Shown here: positions 17,975 to 26,201 of the stretch, in pieces
Layout of the letters: the number at the start of each line of letters is the position of its first letter
Position numbering within the stretch: the first letter of the stretch is position 1
DNA from: JACVRW01 sp963765135
GTDB lineage: Bacteria; Actinomycetota; Thermoleophilia; Solirubrobacterales; Thermoleophilaceae
NCBI GenBank assembly: GCA_963765135.1
Contig: CAVXUX010000008.1
Coordinates: 310,001 to 374,000, forward strand
Length of the DNA stretch: 64,000 nucleotides
Reading direction: 5' to 3'
The notes under the pieces: model-generated
The model's database searches: none
Told to the model about the DNA's origin: nothing
The model's input: only the letters and a program-made list of their open reading frames with translations
Position numbers and translations under genes: made by a program

Positions 17975-18421
17975 TCAGCCGCCCCGCTGGTGGAAGTAGA
18001 ACTCGGGCAGCGCCGCCTTGGCCACCTCGGCCGTGATCTGCTGCGCCTGGTGGAGGTCGCCGGCCCGTACCGCCAGGTCGTCGATCGTCACGATGCCGAC
18101 CAGCTCCTCGCCGTCGATCACCGGCAGCCGCCGGATGCGGTGCTGGACCATCAGCGCCACGGCCTCCTCGATGTCCATCTCGACCTGGCCGGTGACCAGC
18201 GGTCTGGAGGCGTGCGAGCCGGCGACGTCGGCGGCGTCGACCTCGTCCGCGACCACGGCCAGCGCGAGGTCGCGATCGGTGATCACCCCAACCGGCCGGC
18301 CGCTCTCGCAGACGACCACCGAACCGACGTTGCGGTCGCGCATCAGCTCGCCCACGCGGCGCAGGCTGTCGCCCGTCGCGGCGGTCACCACGCCCTCCGT
18401 CATCACCTCCGAGATGCGCAC
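17975..18421 (-). CDS. CBS-domain pair protein
   Basis: 148 residues with two CBS domains forming one Bateman module: SEVMTEGVVTAATGDSLRRV with VGVITDRDLALAVV, then MDIEEAVALMVQHRIRRLPV with LVGIVTIDDLAV. Such proteins sense adenosine nucleotides or related ligands and regulate a partner; being first in an operon with a membrane protein suggests that is the partner (inference). The GTG at 18421 has minus-strand TACAGT 7 bases upstream. A short C-terminal helix ends in FYFHQRGG. Confidence 0.88.
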   Translation of the reverse strand: MRISEVMTEGVVTAATGDSLRRVGELMRDRNVGSVVVCESGRPVGVITDRDLALAVVADEVDAADVAGSHASRPLVTGQVEMDIEEAVALMVQHRIRRLPVIDGEELVGIVTIDDLAVRAGDLHQAQQITAEVAKAALPEFYFHQRGG

Positions 18422-18428
18422 GGGGGCG

Positions 18429-18438
18429 ACTGTATCGT
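18429..18438. promoter_or_regulatory. Overlapping divergent -10 elements (CBS protein / reductase)
   Basis: ACTGTATCGT holds minus-strand TACAGT (18429-18434), 7 bases before GTG 18421, and plus-strand TATCGT (18433-18438), 7 bases before GTG 18446. The symmetry of the spacing on both sides supports these starts. Confidence 0.58.
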
Positions 18439-18445
18439 GCAACCG

Positions 18446-19507
18446 GTGACCATCGTCCTGTACGGCGCCACCGGCTACACGGGTCGGTTGGTGACGGACG
18501 AACTGGCCCGGCGCGGCCTCGATCACGTGCTCAGCGGCCGCGATCCCGAGAAGCTCGCCCGCCTCGAGGGCGCCCCAACCAAAGCGGTGCCGCTCGACGA
18601 CGACCGCGCCCTGCGCGACCTGCTCGAAGGCGCCAGCGCGGTGATCAACTGCGCGGGGCCGTTCACGCTCGCCGGCGACGCCCTCGCGAGAGCGGCGATC
18701 GCCACGCGCACGCACTACGTCGACTCGACCGGCGAGCAGCCCTTCATCCGCATGATCTTCGACCGCCACGGCGGCGCCGCCGAGCACGCCGGCGTCGCGC
18801 TGGTGCCGGCGCTCGGGTTCGACTACGCCTTCGGCGACTGCATCGCCCGGCTGGCGGCGGGCGACCTCGAGCCGCTCGACGAGCTGACGGTCGCCTACGC
18901 CGTCGAGGACTTCGGCATGACTCGGGGGACGCTGCGCTCGGGGCTGGAGATGATGAAGGGCGGCGACGTCGTCTACGAGGACGAGCAGTGGAAGGCCGCG
19001 CCCAGCGGCGTCTTCAAGGCGAGCTTCGACTTTCCGGAGCCGATCGGTCGCCAGCCGGTGTCGCGCTACCCCGCCGGCGAGGTGATCACCGTTCCCCACC
19101 ACACCCGCACGAGGAAGGTCACCGCCCTGCTCACGCTCGGCACGATCGCCCCGAAGCCGCTGGCGCCGGTGCTCCCCTACGTGATGCCCGGCGCGGCGCT
19201 GACGCTGCGCACGCCGCTGCGCGGCCTGCTCAACCGAGCCGTCGGGCTGCTCCCGGAGGGGCCCAAGGAGGACGACCGCCGGGCGGCGCGGTACACGATC
19301 GTCGCGCGGGCGCGGGCCAGCGGCGGCACCCGGCAGGGAGTGGTGCGCGGCTCGGATGTCTACGGCACGACCGCCGTCGCGCTCGTGCACGGAGCCGAGC
19401 TGCTCAGCGCCCCGGGCTTCGACCGCGCCGGAGCGCTCGGCCCGGGGGCCGCGTTCGACCCGGCGGCCTTCCTCAACAACGCCGGGGTGTCCTGGCAGCT
19501 GGACTAG
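18446..19507 (+). CDS. Saccharopine dehydrogenase-like NAD(P)-binding reductase (trans-acting enoyl reductase type)
   Basis: 353 residues. It begins with a Rossmann motif (IVLYGATGYTGRLVTDELA) and has the saccharopine-dehydrogenase-like layout: SGRDPEKLARL, VINCAGPFTLAGDAL, HYVDSTGEQPF and VALVPALGFDYAFGDCIA. Relatives in actinobacteria include the trans-acting enoyl reductases of glycolipid synthesis, but most are of unknown substrate. There is no polyketide synthase nearby to support that role. Start GTG 18446 is chosen over GTG 18437 by the -10 spacing. Its stop overlaps the stop of the convergent small gene. Confidence 0.8.
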   Translation: MTIVLYGATGYTGRLVTDELARRGLDHVLSGRDPEKLARLEGAPTKAVPLDDDRALRDLLEGASAVINCAGPFTLAGDALARAAIATRTHYVDSTGEQPFIRMIFDRHGGAAEHAGVALVPALGFDYAFGDCIARLAAGDLEPLDELTVAYAVEDFGMTRGTLRSGLEMMKGGDVVYEDEQWKAAPSGVFKASFDFPEPIGRQPVSRYPAGEVITVPHHTRTRKVTALLTLGTIAPKPLAPVLPYVMPGAALTLRTPLRGLLNRAVGLLPEGPKEDDRRAARYTIVARARASGGTRQGVVRGSDVYGTTAVALVHGAELLSAPGFDRAGALGPGAAFDPAAFLNNAGVSWQLD

Positions 19508-19785
19508 GTGGTCCCGAAGCCCTCGCGCGCCTCGCGCACGAGGATGACGGCCTCGGGGAAGATCAGGCGCATCGACTGGAGCAGGTCCTGAGCCTGCTGG
19601 TCGGCGTTGCCCTGGAGGTTCATCCGCTGCAGGCCGGCCACGGTCATGTCGACGGCCAGCTTGATCGCGTTGTCGGCCCAGGCCACGCGCTGAGCTCCCT
19701 GCATCTGCTCGGCGAACTCGGCCATGCGCCGGCGCAGCTCGTCCGGGTCGCCGAACAGCCCGCCAAATGGGTCTTCCGCGGACAT
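19504..19785 (-). CDS. Conserved-looking small helical protein, function unknown
   Basis: 93 residues, soluble, mainly helical after an N-terminal loop rich in Gly, Phe and Asp (DPFGGLFGDPDEL). Its reading frame is supported by TAGACT placed 6 bases before the ATG and by high third-position GC. The -10 overlaps the stop codon of the upstream membrane-protein gene. No family is recognised. Confidence 0.6.
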   Translation of the reverse strand: MSAEDPFGGLFGDPDELRRRMAEFAEQMQGAQRVAWADNAIKLAVDMTVAGLQRMNLQGNADQQAQDLLQSMRLIFPEAVILVREAREGFGTT

Positions 19786-19791
19786 GCCCCG

Positions 19792-19797
19792 AGTCTA
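19792..19797 (-). promoter_or_regulatory. Probable -10 element of the 93-residue protein gene
   Basis: Minus-strand TAGACT, 6 bases before the ATG at 19785; it overlaps the TAG stop of the gene that starts at 20781. Confidence 0.45.
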
Positions 19798-20781
19798 GAC
19801 ACCCTGCTCCGCGCCCTCTCCCGCGCGATCGGCCCGGCCCAGGGCGACGACCTCCTTGAAGCTGCGGATGCGGAAGATGAACACCAGCGCGGTGAAGCCG
19901 ATCCCGAACGTGAGCGCGCCGATCGCGATCTGCTGGCCCACCGAGTAGGCGGCCACGGTGGCGCCCGGCGCCTCCCCCGCGAACACCTTCGCCAGCAGGG
20001 CCTGCGCCACTCCCGCCCCCTGAGGCGTGAACGGCACCGCCGCGGAGACCGCGTTCACGCCGAGCACCAGGAGCACGTTCTGCACTGAGCCACCGACGCG
20101 GAACGCCGACAGCAGGGCCCAGAACGCGGCGAAGCGGAACAGCCAGCCCACGAACTGCACGGCGAACACCTCGCGCAGGTAGCGCTCGCGGTCGTGCAGG
20201 ATCGTGAACCCCTGTCGGACGCGTTCCCAGAACGCCTTGACCCGCACGCTCAGCAGCGCGAACGCCACGAACGTCCCGATCGCCAGCGCCGTGAGCAGGA
20301 ACAGCGTGAAGCGCGGGTGCTGGGCGAGGTAGGAGAGGTCGAACGCGTTCAGCTTCGCGAAGTCCGGCGGCTTGGGGAACACGCCCTGCGTGAACGCGAA
20401 CAGCAGGATCAGCGACCCCATCGCGACGTCGAACCCAAGCTCCACGACGAAGGTCGCCGCCACGGCCGGGTAGCTCGAGTTCGGAATCGAGGTCTTGGTG
20501 AGGAACAGGCGCACGACGTCGCCGCCGCGGGCGGGGATGACCGCGTTGAAGCCGTAGCCGGCGAAGTAGGCGCCCCAGATCTCGCGGAACTGGATGCGCT
20601 CGTCCGGATAGGTGGCGCGCAGGATGTTGAAGCTCGCCCGAGCGCGCAGGGTCAGGTAGACCGTGAAGAAGACGAGGGCCAGCAGCAGCGGCCCCAGCCG
20701 GACGGAGGCCAGGTTGGAGACGAAGTCGTCGACCGCGTCGAAGAACGACTGGAACGACTCGCCGAGACTCGCGGGGGCCAC
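19795..20781 (-). CDS. Lysylphosphatidylglycerol-synthase-type multi-pass membrane protein (UPF0104-like)
   Basis: About 328 residues and seven to eight helices. Diagnostic patterns of the LPG_synthase_TM/flippase-like family are present: AGYGFNAVIPARGGDVVRLFLT, VVELGFDVAMGSLILLFAF and VNAVSAAVPFTPQGAGVAQALL. It lacks the soluble aminoacyl-transferase domain of MprF, so it is more like the stand-alone membrane modules implicated in lipid or glycolipid transport. The GTG at 20781 (VAPASLGESFQSFF) is preferred to an ATG at 20850 that would overlap the sigma gene start, because TACCTT lies 7 bases upstream of it. Confidence 0.8.
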   Translation of the reverse strand: MAPASLGESFQSFFDAVDDFVSNLASVRLGPLLLALVFFTVYLTLRARASFNILRATYPDERIQFREIWGAYFAGYGFNAVIPARGGDVVRLFLTKTSIPNSSYPAVAATFVVELGFDVAMGSLILLFAFTQGVFPKPPDFAKLNAFDLSYLAQHPRFTLFLLTALAIGTFVAFALLSVRVKAFWERVRQGFTILHDRERYLREVFAVQFVGWLFRFAAFWALLSAFRVGGSVQNVLLVLGVNAVSAAVPFTPQGAGVAQALLAKVFAGEAPGATVAAYSVGQQIAIGALTFGIGFTALVFIFRIRSFKEVVALGRADRAGEGAEQGV

Positions 20782-20788
20782 CGATGGA

Positions 20789-20842
20789 AAGGTACGGGGG
20801 CGCCAGGCATCGAACCACGCCGACCCGCGTTGCGTATAGCTT
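20789..20842. promoter_or_regulatory. Divergent promoter region of membrane protein and ECF sigma genes
   Basis: Minus-strand TACCTT (20789-20794) lies 7 bases before GTG 20781; plus-strand TAGCTT (20837-20842) lies 6 bases before ATG 20849. Unlike the overlapping pairs, these two hexamers are about 40 bases apart. Confidence 0.5.
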
Positions 20843-20848
20843 GATCGC

Positions 20849-21397
20849 ATGGCCCCGAGCGACGCAACGCTCGTGGAGCGCTTGCCGGGAGACGACAGCG
20901 GTGACGAGCTGCGGGAGCTGTACCGCCGCTATTCGAGCGAGCTGTTTGGCTTCGCCTGCAACGCACTCGGCGACCGAGAGCTCGCCGAGGAGGTTGTCCA
21001 GGATGTCTTCGCCCGAGCCTGGCGCGCCGCGGCTGACTACGACTCCAAACGCGCCAGCGTGCGCACGTGGCTGTACACGATCGCCCGCAACCGCATCGTC
21101 GACGCGCGCCGCAGGGCGTCGGTGCGTCCCGGACTGGCGCCGGAGCCCGAGCCCGAGAGCGCCGGGGCGATCGACCAGGAGCTGGAGCAGGCGGTCCTGC
21201 GCTGGCAGGTGGCCGCCGCACTGGCGCGGCTGTCGCCGGAGCACCGCGAGGTGATCCGGCTGGCCCACTACGGCGGACTCAGCCTGCGCGAGATCTCCGA
21301 GAAGAAGGGCATCCCGCTGGGCACCGTGAAGAGCCGCACCTCGTACGCGCTGCGCACCCTGCGCCTGATCCTGGACGAGATGGAGGTGCGCACATGA
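20849..21397 (+). CDS. ECF-type RNA polymerase sigma factor
   Basis: 182 residues with region 2 (ELYRRYSSELFGFACNALG through DVFARAWRAAADYDS and VRTWLYTIARNRIVDARRR) and region 4 (LARLSPEHREVIRLAHYGG, then the helix-turn-helix LSLREISEKKGIPLGTVKSR). It directs polymerase to a regulon under control of the anti-sigma factor encoded next, with which it overlaps by 4 bases (ATGA). Its own start shows TAGCTT 6 bases upstream, a housekeeping-like hexamer, so autoregulation is not evident from the sequence. Confidence 0.93.
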   Translation: MAPSDATLVERLPGDDSGDELRELYRRYSSELFGFACNALGDRELAEEVVQDVFARAWRAAADYDSKRASVRTWLYTIARNRIVDARRRASVRPGLAPEPEPESAGAIDQELEQAVLRWQVAAALARLSPEHREVIRLAHYGGLSLREISEKKGIPLGTVKSRTSYALRTLRLILDEMEVRT

Positions 21398-22083
21398 GCG
21401 CGTGCCCGACGCACGGCGCGCTGCTGGGTGGCTACGTGCTCGGCTCGCTCGACCCGGCGGAGATGGAGGACATGCGCGTCCACGTCGCCGGCTGCCCCTA
21501 CTGCGGACCGGAGGCGAAGGCACTGGGCGCACTGCCCGCGCTGCTCGACCGGATCGAGCCGACCGACGTGCCGCCACCCTCGCTCTCGCCCACGATCGAG
21601 GAGGCCGTGCTCGATCGCTTCGCTCAAGAGCGCCGGCGCGCGCGGCAACCCCGCCGGCGCTGGCCGCGCCTGACCCTGCCCCGCCTCGGCGCGCTTGTCG
21701 CCGCCTGCGCCGCGACGGTCGTGCTCGCGCTGGTGCTGCTCGGTGAGGAGGAGAACGACTCGCACGCGTACGCGAGCGCCCGGCTCGCGCCGATCGCCGC
21801 CGGGTCGAATGCCTCCGCCACCGCCTGGGCCGAGGACGTGCCGGCCGGCACGCGCGTGCGCCTGCGAGCGCGCGGACTACGCGCCACCATGTACGAGCTC
21901 TGGTGCGTGCGCCCCGACGGCCATTGGGTCAGCGGCGGCACGTTCCGGGCTGCCCGCGACGGACGGGCCGAAGCCGTCCTGACGGCCGCGGTGCGGCCGG
22001 GCGACTACCACGTGATCGTCGTCACCCGCCACAGCGAAGGCGACCACGGCGCGGCGCTGCTGCGCGGCCGGCTGCGCTACTGA
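21394..22083 (+). CDS. Zinc-binding (ZAS) membrane anti-sigma factor
   Basis: 229 residues. The cytoplasmic part has the ZAS motif HVAGCPYC (H-x3-C-x2-C) that clamps the ECF sigma factor. A single membrane helix follows (LGALVAACAATVVLALVLLG, about residues 105-125), and then an extracytoplasmic domain of about 100 residues (ASARLAPIAAG to GALLLRG-like end) resembling the sensor part of RskA-type anti-sigma factors. One Cys (YELWCVRPDG) lies in that domain. Regulated proteolysis or redox could release the sigma factor (family knowledge). The cupredoxin lipoprotein just downstream suggests an envelope or copper/redox signal, which is inference. Confidence 0.88.
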   Translation: MSACPTHGALLGGYVLGSLDPAEMEDMRVHVAGCPYCGPEAKALGALPALLDRIEPTDVPPPSLSPTIEEAVLDRFAQERRRARQPRRRWPRLTLPRLGALVAACAATVVLALVLLGEEENDSHAYASARLAPIAAGSNASATAWAEDVPAGTRVRLRARGLRATMYELWCVRPDGHWVSGGTFRAARDGRAEAVLTAAVRPGDYHVIVVTRHSEGDHGAALLRGRLRY

Positions 22084-22119
22084 GCGAACCGCTGCCGCGC
22101 GCATTGCGTACACCCCGCC

Positions 22120-22584
22120 ATGGGGAAGCCAATGCTGGTTCTTGCGGCGATTCTCGCCAGCCTCGTCCTGATCGCGGCGGGTTGCGGAGGCGATGACGAC
22201 GACAACGGCGGAGGCGGCGGCTCGAGCAACTCCTCCGGGGCCGAGGACACCGGGGCCGACACCGGGACCGACACCGGCGAGGCGTCGAGCGGCGGTGGCG
22301 GCGCGACCAAGCTCAAGCTGACCGCCGACCCGGGTGGCGCGCTGAAGTTCGACAAGACCGAGCTGACCGCCAAGCCGGGCAAGGTCACGATCACGATGGA
22401 CAACCCATCCGACGTGCCTCACGCTGTCGAGGTCGAGGGCAACGGCGTCGAGGAGGAGACGAAGACGCTCACCAAGGGCACCGCCGACGTGACGGTGGAC
22501 CTCAAAGCCGGCAAGTACGAGTTCTACTGCCCGGTCGACGGCCACAAGGAAGCCGGCATGGAGGGCACGCTGACTGTCGGCTGA
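22120..22584 (+). CDS. Cupredoxin-domain lipoprotein
   Basis: 154 residues. The N-terminus is a lipoprotein signal with lipobox (VLIAAGCGG, Cys near residue 22), followed by a disordered Gly/Ser/Asp/Thr linker and a type I copper domain. The copper ligands are visible: His in SDVPHAVEV, then Cys, His and Met in FYCPVDGHKEAGMEG. Such anchored blue-copper proteins carry electrons at the outside of the membrane. It follows the anti-sigma gene by 36 bases on the same strand and may belong to that regulon. Confidence 0.85.
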   Translation: MGKPMLVLAAILASLVLIAAGCGGDDDDNGGGGGSSNSSGAEDTGADTGTDTGEASSGGGGATKLKLTADPGGALKFDKTELTAKPGKVTITMDNPSDVPHAVEVEGNGVEEETKTLTKGTADVTVDLKAGKYEFYCPVDGHKEAGMEGTLTVG

Positions 22585-22607
22585 CCAGACGGGGAATACT
22601 TCCCCGC

Positions 22608-23000
22608 ATGGCCGACTACACGCTGCTGAACCTGCGTACCGACGTCGAGGACATGGCGCCCAAGTTCCAGATGGGCGAGGGCATCGAGGCCCACTTCGCG
22701 CGCAAGCCGCTGGACCTGGAGAAGTCCGGGCTGAGCTACTTCAAGCTCGGCCCCGATTACAGGCTGGGGTTCGGGCACACCCACTCGGACCAGGAGGAGA
22801 TCTACCTGGTCATCAGCGGGTCCGCGCGGGTCAAGCTCGACGACGAGGAGCTCGAGCTCGGCGCGCTGGACGCGGTGCGGATCGCACCGGGGGTCAGGCA
22901 CAGCATGGGGGCCGGTTCCGAGGGAGCCGAGCTGATCGCATTCGGCGCACCCAACACCGACAACAAGGACGTCGACATGCAGCCGGGGTTCTTCGAGTAG
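22608..23000 (+). CDS. Cupin-domain protein
   Basis: 130 residues with a single cupin barrel. Motif 1 is recognisable in GFGHTHSDQEEIYLVISGSA (two His and Glu ligands) and motif 2 in DAVRIAPGVRHSMGAG (His). Small cupins of this type often bind a metal and act as isomerases, dioxygenases or sensors; the substrate cannot be told. It follows the cupredoxin gene by 23 bases and may be co-transcribed with the sigma operon. It converges on the Fpg-type gene with no space between the two stops. Confidence 0.8.
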   Translation: MADYTLLNLRTDVEDMAPKFQMGEGIEAHFARKPLDLEKSGLSYFKLGPDYRLGFGHTHSDQEEIYLVISGSARVKLDDEELELGALDAVRIAPGVRHSMGAGSEGAELIAFGAPNTDNKDVDMQPGFFE

Positions 23001-23849
23001 CTACTTGAGCAGCTTCGAGAGTCGGCGGTCCTTCAGCACGCGCCCGCCCGTCTGCTCCTCCGGGCAGTAGCACATGACGTAGTCCTTGAAGTGGATCGCC
23101 TGGATCGTCGCGCCGCAGCGCGGGCAGTCCTCCCCGGCCCGGCGGTGCACCTGCAGGGGCATCGGCAGCTTGTCCGGGATCGAGTCGCCGATCACCTCCT
23201 CGTAGTGCTCGAGGGCGCCGCCGAGCACCTCGTCGCACGCCACCCGCAGCCGTTCACGCGCGTCGTCGTCGAGCTCGGACGCCTTCTGGAACGGCGACAG
23301 CCGCGCGGTCCAGAGCAGCTCGTCCACCCACGAGCGCCCGATGCCCGCGATCGTGCGCTGGTCGCGCAGCAGCGGGTGCAGGTGGCGGGGGGCTTGGAGG
23401 ATCAGGCGGAACTCCTCCTCCGACGGCGCGGGGTAGGCGTCCGGGCCGAGCGTGGCCACCGCATCATCGGCGTCGAGCGCGCCGGCCGGCAGCAGCTTCG
23501 CCCAGGCGCGCTGCTGGGTCCCGAACTCGCGCAGCCGCAGCTCGCGGCCGTCGTCGAGGCGGATCAGGAGCCGCGAGGCGCGGTCGCGCAGCGACGCCCG
23601 CTTGTCCCACAGCTGCAGGCGCCCGGCCGACATCAGGTGCACGAGCACGACCAGCTCGCCGGTGTCGACGACCAGCATCTTCCCCACCCGCCGCACGCCC
23701 ACGATCTGGGTGCCGGCGATCGCGTCGAGCGGCGGGTCGAAGGTCTTCATCGTGACCATGCCGGGCGCGAGCGCGGACTCGATCGTCGCGCCCGCGGCGG
23801 CGCGCGACAGGCGCCGCGCGGTGATCTCGACTTCGGGCAACTCGGGCAT
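23001..23849 (-). CDS. Formamidopyrimidine-DNA glycosylase family (Fpg/Nei)
   Basis: 282 residues. The N-terminus MPELPEVEITARRL gives the catalytic Pro and Glu of the Fpg/MutM family, which removes oxidised purines and cleaves the DNA backbone. Lys in GKMLVVDTGE fits the conserved Fpg lysine, the H2TH region lies around GIGRSWVDELLWTARLSPFQ, and the C-terminal zinc finger reads CPRCGATIQ then CYCPEEQTGGR. The second Cys pair is C-x-C and not the usual C-x2-C, so zinc binding may be altered. ATG 23849 has TACTCT 7 bases upstream. Confidence 0.88.
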   Translation of the reverse strand: MPELPEVEITARRLSRAAAGATIESALAPGMVTMKTFDPPLDAIAGTQIVGVRRVGKMLVVDTGELVVLVHLMSAGRLQLWDKRASLRDRASRLLIRLDDGRELRLREFGTQQRAWAKLLPAGALDADDAVATLGPDAYPAPSEEEFRLILQAPRHLHPLLRDQRTIAGIGRSWVDELLWTARLSPFQKASELDDDARERLRVACDEVLGGALEHYEEVIGDSIPDKLPMPLQVHRRAGEDCPRCGATIQAIHFKDYVMCYCPEEQTGGRVLKDRRLSKLLK

Positions 23850-23856
23850 CGGCCCA

Positions 23857-23866
23857 AGAGTAGGCT
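23857..23866. promoter_or_regulatory. Overlapping divergent -10 elements (Fpg / RpiB-like)
   Basis: AGAGTAGGCT holds minus-strand TACTCT (23857-23862), 7 bases before ATG 23849, and plus-strand TAGGCT (23861-23866), 7 bases before ATG 23874. The arrangement is symmetrical to the base. Confidence 0.6.
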
Positions 23867-23873
23867 GCTCGCG

Positions 23874-24308
23874 ATGAGGATCTCCGTGGCCGCCGACGAG
23901 CGCACCGGCGTCGCGGACGCCGTGGCAGAGGAGCTGCGCCGCCGCGGGCACGAGCCGCTCCTGCACGGCGCGCTGGCCGACGGCGAGCGCGACGACTGGG
24001 CCTGGGCCTCGGAGGCCGCCGCCCGCGACGTGGCCGAGGGCCGGGCCGACCAGGCGGTCGTCTGCTGCTGGACCGGCACCGGCGCGTCGATCGCCGCGAA
24101 CAAGGTCACGGGCATCCGCGCGGCACTGTGCGCGGACGCGGAGACGGCTCGCGGCGCGCGCCGCTGGAACGACGCCAACGTGCTCGCGCTGTCGCTGCGC
24201 ACGACCAGCCCGGCGCTGCTCGAGGAGATCCTCGACGGCTGGTTCGAGGCGGGCCCGAGCGAGGAGGCGGACGACCTCGCCAACGTGCGCCACCTGGACG
24301 AGATCTAG
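23874..24308 (+). CDS. RpiB/LacA/LacB-family sugar-phosphate isomerase
   Basis: 144 residues. The fold signature of ribose-5-phosphate isomerase B is present: an N-terminal ISVAADERTGVADAVAEELRRRGH, then ADQAVVCCWTGTGASIAANKVTGIRAALC with the active-site Cys region and anion hole, and RWNDANVLALSLRTTS. RpiB interconverts ribulose and ribose 5-phosphate; some members act on other sugar phosphates, and the C-terminus here (SEEADDLANVRHLDEI) is somewhat divergent. It converges on the MFS gene with a 4-base overlap. Confidence 0.85.
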   Translation: MRISVAADERTGVADAVAEELRRRGHEPLLHGALADGERDDWAWASEAAARDVAEGRADQAVVCCWTGTGASIAANKVTGIRAALCADAETARGARRWNDANVLALSLRTTSPALLEEILDGWFEAGPSEEADDLANVRHLDEI

Positions 24309-25520
24309 GACGGCAGCGGCTGGCGCTCGGGGTCGCGCACGCCGGGGATGAACAGGAACAGGAAGGTGAGCGCACCCAGGGCGCCCGCCACCGCGAGCGT
24401 TTCGCGGGCGCCGAGCAGCTCCGCCACCGGACCGGTGATCGCGAAGGACAGCGGCGTCAGGCCGATCGAGACGAACCAGTCGAAGCTCGAGACCCTCCCG
24501 AGCAGCTCTGGCGGGACGAGCGTGTTCATCAGCGTGTTCCACACGACCAGCGCAGCCGTGCCGAGCGCGAAGTTGAAGAACGAGACCAGGCACATCACCC
24601 AGGCGGTGTCCGCGAAGGCGAGCGCGATGAACGAGCACGTCGCCCACGCACCAGGCCGCCCACATGAACGTCACGTGCCGGCGCGGCAACCCAACCCGGC
24701 CGATCACGACGGCGCCGAAGAACGAGCCGGCGCCGCCCGCCGCGAGCACGGTGCCGAACGTGGCCGCGCCGCCGCCCAGCTCGTTGCGGATGATGTAGGG
24801 CAGCAGGACCTCGAATGGGCCGAACGTGAACAGCAGGAACAGCGCCGCACCGACGAGCGTGCCCCACAGCCACGCGTGGGCGCGCACGTAGGCGAAGCCC
24901 TCGCCCAGGTCGCGCCACATCGAGCCGGTGGCGGAGCGCAGCGGCGGTCGACGCTCGATGCCGATGACAGCCAGGGCGGACGCCAAGAAGGTGAGCGCGT
25001 CGATCAGGAAGGCCGTGCCCACGCCGAAGACGGCGATCAGCACACCTCCTAGCGCCGGGCCGAAGAAGCGCATCCCCAGCGGCTCCAGCAGCTCGCGCAT
25101 CGCGTTCGCCTGCAGCAGCTCATCGCGCGGGATGATCTCCGGGACGATCGCGGTGAACGCGGGCTGGAAGAGCGCCTGACCGAGGCCGTAGAAGACGACC
25201 AGCACGATCAGGTGCCAGAGCTCGGTGACGTCGGCGTATGCGAGGGCGGCGATCGTCCCGATCGCGAGGAACCGGATCAGGTCGGCGAGGATCAGCAGCC
25301 GGCGGCGCTCGAAGCGGTCGCTCAGCACCCCCGCGAGCAGCAGGCCCGCCACCTGCGGGAGCGTCCACGCGAAGCCCACGATCGCGAGCGCGCCGGGCTG
25401 GTTCGAGATGTCGTAGACGAGCCAGGCGATCGCGACGAGGTAGATGCCGTCGCCGGCCAGCGAGATCGCCTGGCCGGTCCAGAGCAGCCGAAAGTCGCGG
25501 TGGCGCAGCGCACCGAGCAC
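24305..25520 (-). CDS. MFS transporter, enterobactin-exporter-like (one frame break)
   Basis: About 404 residues, twelve helices. It starts MLGALRHRDFRLLWTGQAIS, the usual opening of the EntS/MFS_3 class, followed by motif A (GVLSDRFERRRLLILADL). The C-terminal half continues in another frame after a one-base change near 24635 (VMCLVSFFNFALGTAALVVW onward), ending at 24305. Both halves are well conserved so this is probably a consensus error. Substrate unknown. It is separated from the cupredoxin gene by only 14 bases and may follow it on the same transcript. Confidence 0.85.
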
Positions 25521-25534
25521 GTGGTGAGGCTACG

Positions 25535-26134
25535 TCAGCGGATCTTGAAGGACTTCTTGACGGACGTCTTGTTGTCGAAGTCGTCCGACAGGGTGAGCGT
25601 GCCCGTGTAGCTGCCCGCCTTGAGCTTCTTCACGACGATGCTCTGCTCTCCGGTCTTGAGCCGCTTGCGCTTGACGGTGCGAGTGGCGGCGCCCTTCAGC
25701 TTCAGGGTCGCCGCGGCGGCCTCGTTGAGCTTGAAGCTGATCGTCGCCTTCGTGCCGCTGACCTTGGCGGTGACCTTGCCGGCCGTCTTCTTGACGGTGT
25801 CCTTGCCGACCACGAGCACGCCGCGCATGAAGCTCTCGTGCGGGGTGCACACGTACTGGTAGCGGCCCGGCTTGGTGAAGGTCCTCTGGAACTTGGCGCC
25901 GATGTTCTGCACCGTGGAGTCCCACCTGTCCGGCTGGCCCGGCAGGGAGGTGGTGCTGTGGTTGCTGGCGTTGAAGGACCAGGTGACGGTGTCCCCCACG
26001 GCGATCGTCTGCGTCGCGGGCGTGAAGTCGAAGTCGGCCACGCCGATGTTCGACTCGGCGGCGAGTGACGGACTCACGACACCGAGCGCGACGATCGCGG
26101 TGAGCGGGGCGAGGATCAGTCTTTTGCGTGCCAT
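25535..26134 (-). CDS. Secreted plastocyanin-like cupredoxin with C-terminal beta domain
   Basis: 199 residues with signal peptide (ILAPLTAIVALGVVSPSLAA). The first mature domain is a type I copper protein: His in NASNHSTTSLPG, then Cys, His and Met in YVCTPHESFMRG. After about residue 115 comes a Lys/Thr-rich beta domain (KVTAKVSGTKATISFKLNE) resembling bacterial Ig-like modules, of unknown role. It is the second copper-type protein in this region. ATG 26134 is preceded by TAGGGT 8 bases upstream. Confidence 0.85.
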   Translation of the reverse strand: MARKRLILAPLTAIVALGVVSPSLAAESNIGVADFDFTPATQTIAVGDTVTWSFNASNHSTTSLPGQPDRWDSTVQNIGAKFQRTFTKPGRYQYVCTPHESFMRGVLVVGKDTVKKTAGKVTAKVSGTKATISFKLNEAAAATLKLKGAATRTVKRKRLKTGEQSIVVKKLKAGSYTGTLTLSDDFDNKTSVKKSFKIR

Positions 26135-26142
26135 CTGCAAGA

Positions 26143-26192
26143 ACCCTAGACACCCGACGGCGGCGATAGGTGCGGTTGCACGCCAATAGGAT
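26143..26192. promoter_or_regulatory. Divergent promoter region (cupredoxin / APH-like)
   Basis: Minus-strand TAGGGT (26143-26148) ends 8 bases before ATG 26134; plus-strand TAGGAT (26187-26192) ends 9 bases before ATG 26202. Confidence 0.5.
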
Positions 26193-26201
26193 CCGCCGCC
26201 G

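Noticed and set aside
20781..20850. Start of the LPG-synthase-type gene at ATG 20850
   Set aside because: It would overlap the sigma factor start on the other strand and its promoter; GTG 20781 has TACCTT at the typical 7-base distance.
17975..21577. A 1,200-codon open frame on the minus strand across several genes, and similar long open frames at 11157-12950 and 47790-51440
   Set aside because: Only part of each frame is a real gene (for example the CBS protein at 17975-18421, and the MBL gene with part of the AGPS-like gene at 47790-50339). The rest is antisense to well-conserved genes and consists of Arg/Gly/Ala-rich sequence, as expected when stop codons are rare at high GC.
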